Notes under the pieces: generated by a model
Told to the model about the DNA's origin: nothing
The model's database searches: none
The model's input: the letters and a program-made list of their open reading frames with translations, nothing else
Shown: in pieces, positions 44,901-53,756 of the stretch
Numbering within the stretch: the first letter of the stretch is position 1
Layout: each line of letters begins with the position of its first letter
Made by a program: the position numbers and the translations under genes
Source: Anadara kagoshimensis
Taxonomy: Eukaryota; Mollusca; Bivalvia; Arcoida; Arcidae
Assembly (NCBI GenBank): GCA_021292105.1
Contig: CM037857.1
Span: 43,889,464 to 43,953,463, forward strand
Direction: 5' to 3'
Length of the DNA: 64,000 nucleotides

Positions 44901-46025
44901 CTTATTTTGTAAACATTAGTGTAAGATTGAAAAATCAGGTTGTTTTTCCTTTTTTTACCTACAAGTGGGCATAAAAAAATACTTGAATGGTTTAAAAACA
45001 CAAAGTATTCTTAAACAAGATCAAACGAACTTAAAAAACCAAACTACTCATGATAACAGTCAAAAATAACAACGAACCAATCAGAATGAACAAAATAAAA
45101 AAGAAAAAGAAGGAAATATAAAGAAAAAACGTAACATTAAATAAAACAAGAAATCTCTATATCTTTTGGACCTTTGGACTACTATGGGTCTTGGAAGAGG
45201 ATATCTCCACGTGGGCAACATTGTAATTAATTAAAAATTAGGAGATCCTTGATTTTTAAATCATCTTGTATTAAATTAATTATTTAATTATATTAAGATT
45301 TGAAACGTGTTGGTAACGGCTAAAATCATTTAAAATTCTTAAATTTGGAATGAGTTGGTGAAAAAAGTTGGAACGAGTTGGTAAAAAAGTTGGAACGAGT
45401 TGGTAATTTAGTTGGAACTAGTTGGTAATTAAAACAGAGGTGTAAAAACTCTGCATAAAAAAAGTGGAACGAGTTGGTAAAAAATTTGGAACGAGTTGGC
45501 GAAAATCAGTTGGAACAAGTTGGAATTGGAACGAGTTGACCAGATACCGATTATTCCATAGATCAATAATAAAGTAGTTCTCGTCGCGCTGAAAAATTGC
45601 TGATGCTACATTAAGCAACATTCACCAACAACATCCAATGGTCCTTATTTTGTAATAAGAACAAGTTCATGTCATGATTTTGTTATTTTACTAAATAATT
45701 CAAATTTAATTTCACGAGTTATTTTGCATCTGACACTGTCTGAATCAGTTTCACGAGTTGTTTTGCATCTGACACTGTCTGAATCAGTTTCACGAGTTGT
45801 TTTGCATCTGACACTGTCTGAATCAGTTTCACGAGTTGTTTTGCATCTCAATCTGTTTAAAGTCAAAGCAATCTTTTTTTATTTTGGTCAGAGATGGAAA
45901 CAGTCTATCAATTAGTTAAAATACTATTTTTAAAGGAATGACATACGTTCAAAGGCTAGTTTCACTTTACTCTTCAAAGAATCGGCTTCTTCAAAACACA
46001 CGTTTAAATCCATGGGGGCTGCCAT
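30507..46025 (-). CDS. RPP30: RPP30, ribonuclease P/MRP protein subunit p30, 11 exons
   Basis: Eleven minus-strand exons join into 918 nt, i.e. 305 residues plus stop, from ATG 46025-46023 to TAA 30509-30507. RPP30 is a protein subunit of nuclear RNase P and RNase MRP, which process the 5' ends of tRNA precursors and pre-rRNA; it has a TIM-barrel-like polymerase/histidinol-phosphatase-type fold. Family landmarks: LGYDVIAINYV near residue 28, GKRSLKQLARISTVITDAS, RLPFHIKRPPIN, RGIHFEIQYSPAVRDS followed by TRRNTICNAISLINCCKGK, NVILTSG, PIELRGPYDVANLGMLFG, and TSNCRAVIYHS. The human protein is 268 aa; the extra length here is in a charged C-terminal tail with six consecutive aspartates and a basic RKKAKN segment. 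The first ATG has G at -3 and +4; a second in-frame ATG is at codon 5. All introns are GT-AG. Identification is firm. Confidence 0.96.
31195..31530 (+). mobile_element. SINE-3 copy
   Basis: B-box-like 'GGTTCAAACCC' near 31213, then 'gtgtcagtataatgtgact', 'gctagtacaaggcacacca' and tail 'gatgggatgttaaacgaca'. Homologous to 43865-44140. Confidence 0.7.
31583..31662 (-). CDS. RPP30: RPP30 exon 10
   Basis: Acceptor AAAACCAG, donor GTAAGA. Encodes GMLFGFTQAQGKEAITSN then CRAVIYHS. The acceptor has a weak pyrimidine tract, but the phase (completing AAT TT|A) and homology support it. An internal 'TTACACAG' is a possible alternative acceptor. Confidence 0.88.
32176..32353 (+). mobile_element. CAGTCAAACCTG MITE, copy 5, best preserved
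   Basis: TA-CAGTCAAACCTGTCTATAAA at the left; AAGGCAGGTTGGACTG-TA at the right; 178 bp. TA duplication and ends fit a pogo/Tc1-mariner MITE. Its right edge is 20 bp from RPP30 exon 9. Confidence 0.85.
32374..32411 (-). CDS. RPP30: RPP30 exon 9, 38-nt microexon
   Basis: Acceptor TTGTTTCAG, donor GTATCC. Encodes PIELRGPYDVAN plus two bases of the next leucine codon; 'RGPYDVANL' is a conserved RPP30 stretch. A MITE edge lies 20 bp past the donor. Confidence 0.9.
32700..32732. repeat. (GT)n tract at the RPP30 exon 8 donor
   Basis: In transcript sense, (CA)n starting four bases into intron 8. Confidence 0.95.
32737..32766 (-). CDS. RPP30: RPP30 exon 8, 30-nt microexon
   Basis: Acceptor ATATTTTAG, donor GTAACA followed at once by (CA)n. 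Encodes NVILTSGCSK, which fits the conserved 'NVIISS' position between exons 7 and 9. Confidence 0.85.
32895..33115. mobile_element. Probable MITE remnant
   Basis: 'ttactgcaaaccaacctttattcac' type left end and 'gaataaaaacttatttacagtaa' type right end are imperfect inverted repeats; interior alternates 'aaagttaat..tcac'. Confidence 0.45.
33310..33625 (-). mobile_element. SINE-1, diverged, minus strand
   Basis: 'cacttatatcaagatg', 'ggtgaaagaacagtaac' and 'caccaactgagctaccatag' align with full SINE-1 copies. Confidence 0.7.
33835..33951 (-). CDS. RPP30: RPP30 exon 7
   Basis: Acceptor ATTTCTAG, donor GTTAGT. Encodes AMERGIHFEIQYSPAVRDS then ITRRNTICNAISLINCCKGK. Confidence 0.95.
33965..34182. 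mobile_element. TA-flanked MITE, CTGTAAACATAT family, copy 3
   Basis: 'ctgctgtatttattttca' left and 'aataaatatgtttacagta' right; internal 'aagcataatataattttcac'. Confidence 0.6.
34690..35115 (+). pseudogene. Non-LTR retrotransposon ORF2, C-terminal fragment
   Basis: Broken plus-strand reading: KVGIYKSNVAVVLMYGCKTW, DDLLDTFQHKGLRRILKILW, RVTNEEIRKQTRTTTISKQV, stop, RWRWLGYVLQM, then EGKRKSGQPKETWCRTTEK. This 'YGCETW...LRRIL.I.W...RWRWLGHVLRM...R.GRPK.TW' pattern is typical of the region after the reverse transcriptase in LINE-type elements. Frame changes and a stop show it is dead. Confidence 0.8.
35522..35611 (-). CDS. RPP30: RPP30 exon 6
   Basis: Acceptor TTTTACAG, donor GTAAGT. Encodes QACSNLDIDIITIDVTQRLP then FHIKRPPINK; the 'LPF..KRPPIN' stretch is diagnostic. 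Confidence 0.95.
36003..36185 (+). mobile_element. CAGTCAAACCTG MITE, copy 6
   Basis: 'ttacctgtctataaaggcca' start and 'gacaggttggactgta' end. Confidence 0.75.
36523..36588 (-). CDS. RPP30: RPP30 exon 5
   Basis: Acceptor GTTTCTAG, donor GTAAGT. Encodes STEQVQSFDLIAVQPTSEKT then FH. Intron 4 upstream (5 kb) holds the simple-repeat cluster and the inverted DR0 element. Confidence 0.92.
36628..36745. repeat. 23-bp tandem repeat, ~5 copies
   Basis: Unit 'gggactagaacccatata' plus 'aacaa', in RPP30 intron 4. Confidence 0.9.
37030..37815. repeat. Simple-repeat cluster: (ATTC)n and (AAAT)n
   Basis: (ATTC)n at 37141-37195 and 37435-37548; (AAAT)n at 37100-37130, 37646-37695 and 37745-37795. Confidence 0.95.
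37816..38481. other. RPP30: RPP30 intron 4, nothing recognised
   Basis: Very AT-rich DNA. A short direct repeat 'gtctcacttagcataca' occurs at 36891, 36924 and 38342. Confidence 0.5.
38482..40724 (-). mobile_element. DR0-array element, copy E, inverted
   Basis: Reads AACAAGAGGCCCAATAGGGC at 38482 (the 3' end, reversed) and ends CAGGTGAGCTAAAA at 40724 with a GCAC microsatellite inside. TGACCTTGACCT (minus-strand AGGTCAAGGTCA) is perfect at 38907, 39052, 39197, 39342, 39487, 39632, 39777, 39921 and 40063; two more at 38617 and 38762 are mutated. Its end palindrome GGCCCTATTGGGCC matches copy A, not B or C. Confidence 0.85.
40725..41361. other. RPP30: RPP30 intron 4, nothing recognised
   Basis: Ordinary AT-rich sequence. 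Confidence 0.5.
41362..41543 (+). mobile_element. CAGTCAAACCTG MITE, copy 7
   Basis: TA-CAGTCAAATCTGTTTATAAA and AAGGCAGGTTGGACTG-TA ends; ~180 bp. Confidence 0.85.
41633..41707 (-). CDS. RPP30: RPP30 exon 4
   Basis: Acceptor TATTTCAG, donor GTAAGG. Encodes QGKRSLKQLARISTVITDAS then NVHRM; resembles the conserved 'ILTRLTIIVSDPS' region of the family. Confidence 0.92.
41900..41992. repeat. (GA)n-(GT)n microsatellite at the RPP30 exon 3 donor
   Basis: In transcript sense, (CA)n from intron base 4, then (TC)n. Confidence 0.97.
41996..42067 (-). CDS. RPP30: RPP30 exon 3
   Basis: Acceptor ATTTCAG, donor GTAACA. Encodes GQQQFLSPSQVKLSDETIAD then LNLK. The intron is a (CA)n tract starting at intron base 4. 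Confidence 0.88.
42215..42402 (+). mobile_element. SINE-2 copy
   Basis: 'ggtagccaagtgatataaag' head, B-box-like 'GGTCTGAACCCC', tail 'cttgattggggtgtaaaaac'. Confidence 0.65.
42511..42851 (+). mobile_element. SINE-1, reference full-length copy
   Basis: 341 bp between identical 17-bp duplications TCTACTACTAGATATAA (42494-42510 and 42852-42868). tRNA-like head with A box 'TAGCTCAGTTGGTGGAGTAC' and B box 'GGGTTCTATCC', central body 'acgaaatgaaagtcacggtt', tail 'CACCATTACTCAACTCAA'. The perfect duplication suggests a young insertion. It lies in RPP30 intron 2, antisense to the gene, 30 bases from the donor. Confidence 0.93.
42882..42967 (-). CDS. RPP30: RPP30 exon 2
   Basis: Acceptor CTTTGTAG, donor GTAATC. 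Encodes (L)GYDVIAINYVMPELQSQ then TQKKKRKNADQ. A SINE inserted in intron 2 leaves only 13 bases between the donor exon and its target duplication. Confidence 0.93.
43505..43760 (+). mobile_element. SINE-2 copy
   Basis: 'ggtcgccaagtggattttaa' head, 'gggacagatcctattgtgag' and tail 'aatcttgactagggcataaa'. Confidence 0.65.
43865..44140 (+). mobile_element. SINE-3 copy
   Basis: 'gtggtggcctaatagataag' head, 'gcgagtttcagtcccac' B-box region and 'gctggtacaaggcagacca'. Homologous to 31195. Confidence 0.7.
44174..45540. mobile_element. Foldback element with repeated CAACTCGTTCC ends
   Basis: Left arm about 44174-44310 and right arm about 45345-45540 are inverted copies made of degenerate tandem 'CCAACTCGTTCCAACT' units. 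Outer ends match: GTCAACTCGTTCCAATTC versus the reverse of GGAACGAGTTGAC. Interior ~1 kb has no transposase; it includes a LINE-type tail at 44596-44720. Target duplication not clear. Confidence 0.75.
44596..44720 (-). mobile_element. LINE-type 3' tail remnant
   Basis: (ATTCA)n followed by 'aactttattgtcatataatc', i.e. on the minus strand AATAAAGTTTGAATTGAATT, typical of a non-LTR retrotransposon 3' end. Confidence 0.5.
45712..45850. repeat. 39-bp tandem repeat, ~3.5 copies, RPP30 intron 1
   Basis: Unit 'ttgcatctgacactgtctga' plus 'atcagtttcacgagttgtt'; a multiple of three, so it stays open on both strands. No coding role inferred. Confidence 0.95.
45947..46025 (-). CDS. RPP30: RPP30 exon 1 with start codon
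   Basis: Encodes MAAPMDLNVCFEEADSLKSK then VKLAFE and a split leucine codon; donor GTATGT. No clear in-frame upstream ATG was seen. The first intron holds a 39-bp triplicate repeat ~100 bp downstream. Confidence 0.9.
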
Positions 46026-49017
46026 TACGGGAAGTGGAGCATGTAATAGCAAAATAGGAAACGTTTTTATATTAAATTTTGTAAAATGATATGAGGCATC
46101 AAATGTTTCCTTTTCAATATGGCAGATTTATATTTACTTTAAGTCAAGCAATTAAATTAAAGAAACATTTAAACCATATTCAATATGTTTGTGACCACAA
46201 ACATAACTGTTAAAAAATATTTTTCGGAAATATTTCAATGCTAGTCCGTTTCCATTTTTAAAAGTAGTGTGAGTATTTAGGATCCGGATAAGGTTTTTTG
46301 CCAACTTGTCAGTCATTGAAAGAGATTTACTGTACTAATGTTAAACATTGCTGTCATATACATCAGGTAATTACCCACTTTACTTTACTTTTCAGATAGA
46401 ATAACCCAATGTTGTGATAGGCTGTGTGTATTGTTGAAACTAAGACTTTAGTTACCCGCTAAAATAAAATTGATTTAGTTTAGTTTAAACAATATTTTAT
46501 TTAATTCATAAATACATAAGTAAAATAAATAACATATAGAAAATAGGATTCGGGAACAAGCCATGTGCTATTAACCCGTCTCCATCAAAAATTGATTTAC
46601 TATCTGTTTACTCTGCTGCAGAGAAAGGAACAACGCAAATATTTCAAAGATTTGAATGGCAAGGTTAAAAATCAATTAATTATTTACTTACACAAGCCGA
46701 GTCGTTGTTAACAATCCCAATATCGATCTAATCCATGCATTATAACTCCTTTAATACACCAAAACGTATTTTGGATGTTTAAATGAATAAAAAGTATATA
46801 CGTTAAAAGAGTGGGTCTAAATGTTCGTAAAAATATCAAATTCGTAAATCATTGTTGAAGAAATACAAAACTACTTTACCATTTCAGTCGCCGATATTGC
46901 GGCCCCTCAACAGCGTTTCGCAATGCGATTTTAGCACCATTTTTTAAAATTAGTTTATCTTGAAAACCAGCAGAACATGCTATTAATTTTATTGCTTAAA
47001 TAAAGAGCACTTTCAAAGTTCTTTTAAATGATATAATGTGTTCCACCCTAATTAAACCTGAAATACATCGTATTTTGACGTGAAAGTGCACATTTTGGGT
47101 ATTTTTTGGACAATTTTTGTCAGGGAAGTGTTACGTCTCCTTGCCTTTGACGGCCATTTTGTTTCACATTTTTACAGTTTTTTTGTATGCGTTACGGTAG
47201 ATATCTTATAATCTTAGGTCTTTAAAAAACCAAACATATGCACCTTGTCCCCAATAACATTGAAATTATTCAAATTTGACATGTGGATACCGGTTTTTCG
47301 AGTTGGAAAATGGCAGAAACTGTTTAGTGATAACTGTGACGTAATGATGACAGAAAGATTTATTATTTACATAAGTTCGCAAGAGGTACAATGAAGGGTT
47401 GCTCAAACATGGAGTTGAGTTTAAAAGTTTTTAATTTACATCAATTTTTTTAAAAGTTTGAAAATGCAGACAGGTAGTTGACTTTATTACTTTATTAAAT
47501 CAATTTTAGTCATCTTAGTTACGCAAAAATCAATCTGTTCTTGAGCTGCACTAACCTACGTAAATAGTCAACTCTTTCGTCGTGACTACGTAACGTAAAG
47601 AACCCGCCATTTTGTAAAACAAATTACCATTATAAACACCCACCCAGGTTATATTTTGTCGCATAAAATGATATATGAAGCAAGGATGAAGCCGAAACAG
47701 GAATGTTTAGTAATGATTCGGCTCATGTATGTAAAAGAATCATTGATTTGTATCCGTCATATTGAAATATATAAAATATTTTGCGATCTTGCTTTCTCCG
47801 AAATAGGCTAAATAAACATTTGCAGTTTTAGAGACAATTGAATGTCAGTGATGTATTTTACGTTCCATTTAATTCTCTTTCAATTACAACAATGAGAATA
47901 ATGACTTTAGAAAGTAACAATTTGGGTTTATTTATTTGCCGTTTGCCATGTCAACTATACTGGTTTCCATCTTCAATGAAGACCAGATGTAGTAGGTTTA
48001 TCAAAAAATCTACTGTACAGGACTGCAGATAAGATGTGTATCTATATTTTGTTATGTAGAGATATAATTGAAATAAAATTTAAATACCCAGTATTTCAAA
48101 AAGCTATTTACATGAAGTATGCATGATTGATGAACACTTAGGCATAGCCACACAAACCCCTACATATCAATGTAAACAACTCAGAAGTCTCATTGATGCA
48201 ATTATTAAAAAAATGCAAATTCAGTTAAAATGCCCAAAAATCATTTTGTTACATTTTAATTTAATTGAGGTGTAACATGTAAAAGGTGATGGAATTTTGA
48301 ATGAAGTTAGAAAATTTTGAATAATAATGACAATAAAAATGTTGTGAATATACATACATTTCAAAACATATGGAGGTGGTGACTAGTGAGTGAGGGGGGG
48401 GTCAATAAAAATTTGTTTTATCTTTTAAGAATGACAAGATAATTTGCATTTTATCTTTTAAGAAAGACAAGATAATTTGCATTGCTTTCAAGGAAATTTA
48501 ATGCAAAACAATAATATTCATAAGTTTTTAATGTTTAATTTTACTAATACATTATGTATATACAGTAAGTATACTAAGTATATGTGGTGTCTATACTTAG
48601 TAAGGTAATAAACAGAAGGAAATGTTAACAGTATACTAGAAATTTCCTGGTTCATAAAATAAATTATGTATAAATTTATATATTGTAAAATGTATAACAT
48701 GGTATAACATTGCCGTCATTGGAATATATTTATACATTATTTCATTAAACAATATATGTTATTATGTGATAAAAATTGATAATACTATTGCCACATACCT
48801 GACAACATTACCTGATGATTGAATGCATGACACTTACAGACAAACGACTAAGTCCACTCCGGGCGTCAGAAGTAAACTTTGATCCCCTTTTTGGCCTTCA
48901 TCCATCGATAACATTTTGAATTTGAGTAGCATACATATTTTATCAATTACACAAACTTCATGAAGCTCATTCAATATACATGCACTACTAATATTATACT
49001 AATAAACTGTTACATGA
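46026..49017. other. Intergenic region upstream of RPP30 and B4GALT7
   Basis: Divergent 5' flanks. No ORF with family resemblance. A 34-bp two-copy repeat 'ttatcttttaagaatgacaa' lies at 48418-48483. Promoters of both genes probably lie in 46026-51026, but no TATA box or CpG island could be assigned. Confidence 0.5.
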
Positions 49018-49606
49018 GCTGTAGAAATAGGGTTACAAATAGTCTGTAGAAATAGGGTTACAAATAGTCTGTAGAAATAGGGTTACAAATAGTCTTTACA
49101 AATAGGGTTACAAATAGTCTGTACAAATAGGGTTACACATAGTCTGTACAAATAGGGTTACAAATAGTCTGTACAAATAGGGTTACAAATAGTCTGTACA
49201 AATAGGGTTACACATAGTCTGTACAAATAGGGTTACACATAGTCTGTACAAATAGGGTTACACATAGTCTGTACAAATAGGGTTACAAATAGGCTTTACA
49301 AATAGGGTTACACATAGTCTGTACAAATAGGGTTACAAATAGTCTGTACAAATAGGGTTACAAATAGTCTGTACAAATAGGGTTACACATAGTCTGTACA
49401 AATAGGGTTACACATAGTCTGTACAAATAGGGTTACACATAGTCTGTACAAATAGGGTTACACATAGGCTTTACAAATAGGGTTACACATAGTCTGTACA
49501 GATAGGGTTACAAATAGTCTGTACAAATAGGGTTACACATAGTCTGTACAAATAGGCTTTACAAATAGGGTTACAAATAGTCTGTACAAATAGGGTTACA
49601 AATAGG
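49018..49606 (+). repeat. 25-bp minisatellite, ~24 copies
   Basis: Unit 'gtctgtacaaatagggttac' plus 'aaata'. Each unit contains one TAGGGTTA, a permutation of the animal telomere repeat. Confidence 0.97.
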
Positions 49607-50038
49607 CTGTTTGGAATAGGTCAACAGTAAAAAAAGGTTTTCAGTGTTCAGTTTTCACAGGTTTGGCTTTATAATAAAACACATTAAATGAGGATGTGAA
49701 AAATGTTCAAAAAGAGTCAAATACACATGTATAAAATTCTTATCCAGCTCTGACTTTAAAAAAAAAACTTATTTGCCAGACCATTAACTGTCACTGTTTT
49801 ATTTAAATTTTATTTGTACATGTTTTTATACTCGGGTTTCCTTGACCCAAGTGACTAGACCTACAACTCTTAGGTTGGCATTTTTATTTTAAATCTGTGC
49901 TATAGTTATTTATATAAAATACAAAAATAATAATAATGAAATAAAAAATTGAACAAAAATACTATATGCTATATGAAATCCGAGGACAAAAGTTGCATCC
50001 AACTATCATATGAAGATCATATGGCATGGTTTCTAATC

Positions 50039-50375
50039 AAGCCACCAAGCTCAGTTGGTAAAGTGCTCACTTTGTATTTGGGAGATTGAGTGTTTAAACC
50101 CTGGCAGTGTTCTGTCCAAGACTTGAAAATGAGTAGTGATTAATCTTTCACCAAGAACTCATTATTTAGAAATTTTATGAAAGTCACCGAGTCCTTCAGA
50201 GAAGACCTTTAAAACTGATGACCTGTGTCACTGCAGGCATGGTCTGAAGAACCTTCCCTGCACATTGCCCTGATCACACTGCAAAGGTAAAAATTTCTGC
50301 CACTTCACCTACAGCTGGTGACAACTTGATACAGTGAAATATTCTTTACAGAGATGTAAAACCCATTTAATCAAT
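50039..50375 (+). mobile_element. SINE-1, diverged
   Basis: 'aagctcagttggtaaagtgc' A box and 'gtgtttaaaccctgg' B-box region; body 'gaaagtcaccgagtcctt'; tail decayed. Confidence 0.8.
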
Positions 50376-50854
50376 CAGTCTAAACAAGCCTAGTGTTTTT
50401 GTACCCAGAATTTTTAGATTTGTATTTGTCATATGATGAGATTTTCAAATCTTAATGTTAATCTAAAATTTAATCAACTTTTATTTACACATTCTGATGA
50501 TGATTCATTACAAATAAAATTAAATGTCAGTTATTGGACTTAATCATGTAACATATGTGACAATTAATAAACAATAATTTTATAGAACAATTACTTTGTA
50601 TACATTTGGAGAAAAATGTCACAAGGAACTTCATGATTGAATCGAAGCAAATAAGGAAATGTACAAACGTTAAAGACAATTTACATTTAAATAGGGACAT
50701 TAGTGCCTTTATACAGCAAAATAATGTTAAAATTATATTAATATATGGTCTTTTTTATATTTTCTAGGATGTTTTTATGAAAAAATAAGTGAAGGATTTC
50801 AATGTAGATAATGGCGATATTTTAGCACACATCTACAAATGTTAAACATTACTG

Positions 50855-51003
50855 ACAGGATTTGATTAAAGATAACTTGTATTGACAGGAGGCGATTGAG
50901 GATTTCATGAATTTGGAATTGACAGAAGGTTTTTTGGATTATTGACAGGAGGCGATCGAGGATTTCATGAATTTGGATTTTTGACAGGAGGTTATTTGGA
51001 TTT
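50855..51003 (+). repeat. Tandem repeat in the B4GALT7 5' flank
   Basis: 'ttgacaggaggcgattgagg' then 'atttcatgaatttgga' is present twice (50890, 50942) with a third partial unit. It ends 25 bp before the start codon and is probably 5' UTR. Confidence 0.85.
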
Positions 51004-51026
51004 TATCTCAGTATAATTGTTTATGG

Positions 51027-51403
51027 ATGGCGATATGTTGGAGAAGAGTTCTCCGTGGAAAATACCTTTATATTGGACTAGGATTATGCTTCATGTTAAT
51101 AATAGTACTCTCGCAAATTTCTCTGCAAGAAACAAGTTGCAACTGTGCTCACGGACGAGATATTCAAATAACATGCAACCATTCATTGACAGATGACCAT
51201 AAAGTTGTATCACTTTCAGAGAATCAGAAATTATCAGATAAAAATGAATTCCTAGACTGGGATCCTCACAAGATGGCTGTGATAATTCCCTTCAGAGATA
51301 GACTAGAGGAATTGATGGAATTTGCACCATATATGCATGATTACCTTAACAAGAAGGAGATAAGACATACTATATATGTCATCAACCAAGTAGATAATTT
51401 CAG
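51027..51403 (+). CDS. B4GALT7: B4GALT7 coding exon 1
   Basis: Start codon to the donor GTAAAA at 51404; encodes anchor, stem and the start of the catalytic domain through QVDNF plus a split arginine. Its last ~36 bases and the donor are repeated seven more times downstream. An out-of-frame ATG at 51023 overlaps the start context. Confidence 0.93.
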
Positions 51404-53708
51404 GTAAAATAAACTGTTCTATATATTCCTTAAGGACAGTTTGTATGGTGCTTACTCTTCCGGAGCACCCGGTCTCAAGGAATACTATATATGTCATCAA
51501 CCAAGTAGATAATTTCAGGTAAAATAAACTGTTCTATATTCCTTAAGGACAGTTTGTATGGTGCTTACTCTTCCGGAGCACCCGGTCTCAAGGAATACTA
51601 TATATGTCATCAACCAAGTAGATAATTTCAGGTAAAATAAACTGTTCACTATATTCCTTAAGGACAGTTGGTATGTTGCTTACCCTTCCAGAGCACCCGG
51701 TTTCAAGGAATACTATATATGTCATCAACCAAGTAGATAATTTCAGGTAAAAAAACTGTTCACTATATTCCTTAAGGACAGTTCGTATGGTGCTTACCCT
51801 TCCGGAGCACCCGCTCTCAAGGAATACTATATATGTCATCAACCAAGTAGATAATTTCAGGTAAAATAAACTGTTTACTATATTCCTTAAGGACAGTTAG
51901 TATGTTGCTTACCCTTCCAAGCACCCAGTCTCAAGGAATACTATATATGTCATCAACCAAGTAGATAATTTCAGGTAAAATAAACTGTTTACTATATTCC
52001 TTAAGGACAGTTGGTATGTTGCTTACCCTTCCAGAGCACCCAGTCTCAAGGAATACTATATATGTCATCAACCAAGTATATAATTTCAGGTAAAATAAAC
52101 TGTTCACTATATTCCTTAAGGACAGTTGGTATGGTGCTTACTCTTCCGGAGCACCCGGTCTCAAGGAATACTATATATGTCATCAACCAAGTAGATAATT
52201 TCAGGTAAAATAAACTGTTCACTATATTCCTTAAGGACAGTTGGTATGGTGCTTACTCTTCCAGAGCACCCTGTCTCGCTTCCCTGGTGGAAGTTCATGT
52301 ATTAAATTAAACTTTAACTTAACATTTTCAATTTGTTTTTACTTTGTTCTGGGATTGTGATTTAGACATAGATTGGTATGTGTTTTGATTGACGATATAA
52401 TTTGTACAAAATCGGCGAATTTAAATTATTTGCATTTAAATAGTATGCTTGAGGGTAAAAGTCAATCAGTACTTTTTTCATTCATCTACCTAGGATCAGT
52501 ACCATCAGGTTTCGTCCTAGCTCAGACAGGGATAGACAAGTTCTGAAATATAACAGGAAAGGGAAAAATTTAGCAGACAAACCAGGAATGGCACCTACCC
52601 AATACCATCACACCATGACACCATGCTCTACCAATCTGAGCTACCCTGTCACCTATTGAGCCTGGTCTGCAACACATTGCATCTTTTATATATATATATA
52701 ATTAGTCATAACTTGGGTAGCAGGTGGTTTTTACAATACTGGCATCAAATACATATTGTCAAATTTTTAAGATAATCATAAGAAATAAATTTCTGAATAT
52801 CAGAAGAAAATTTACTATAATAATGCAAATACTGGGGGGTAAAATACATATCATGTCATAAAGATATATGCCATGACCTGGCTAGATATAGGTCTTTACA
52901 TTCAAATGTTACCAGGAAATCATGGATTTTTTTACGTTGTGGTGTTCAGTTTTTATGGTTTATAGAGGAAATACCATAAAGTGGGATTGTAAATTTGTGG
53001 TTTCTTTTTAGGCCAGTTGGTTATGTAAACTTCTTTGTTAACATGTAAAATCGAGGGTCAGATCATTAATGAAAAAACTAGCAAGATTGGGACTCCACGA
53101 AAATAAATAATTACACAGTATGACAGTCAAAGTTTGGCCAATGAAGAATACTTATTTCTTATTTTGTTTTTAGGTTTAATCGGGCTTCATTGATAAATGT
53201 GGGATTTTTAGAAAGCACACAAGATTGTGATTACATAGCAATGCATGACGTGGATCTCTTACCTGTAAATCCTGAGTTAGATTATTCCTATCCAGAAAAT
53301 GGACCATTCCATGTTGCAGCACCAGACCTTCATCCTTTGTATCATTATAAAACTTTTGTTGGAGGGATTCTCTTGTTACGTAGAGAGGATTTTGTAACAG
53401 TAAGTGTCATAAACTTGACAAGTAGACCACCCTCGTGCCTTTGGCAAGTGAACTGACAATATTTCTAAAGCTAGGATCTATCCTAGTGGTCTATTGATTG
53501 CCAACTTATTACAGACATTTGCACTCCAAATTTAAGGACTTTTTAGGGTCTTTTCAGGGACAATTTTAGCAAAAAATATTGATGTAAAGAATTGCTTACA
53601 TGTTCATAGTAACAACACTTGAAGTGGAGGTTGAAGTTTTGCGTTTGGTTGGGCCATGTACCTTTAAATTGCCCATTTCAACTTATTTATTTATTTATTT
53701 ATTTATTT

Positions 53709-53756
<48 letters not shown>

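Noticed and set aside
45672-45915. Repetitive ORFs on both strands (HLTLSESVSRVV units)
   Set aside because: A 39-bp repeat is a multiple of three and stays open by arithmetic; it lies in RPP30 intron 1 with no homology.
47080-47640. Possible extra gene or promoter-rich block ('cgccattttg' motifs)
   Set aside because: No ORF or conserved signal; 'cgccattttg' near 47150 and 47608 is too little to support a call.
51484-52208. Seven additional B4GALT7 exons
   Set aside because: They lack acceptors and full exon bodies and stop right after the donor position; they are tandem copies of an exon end.
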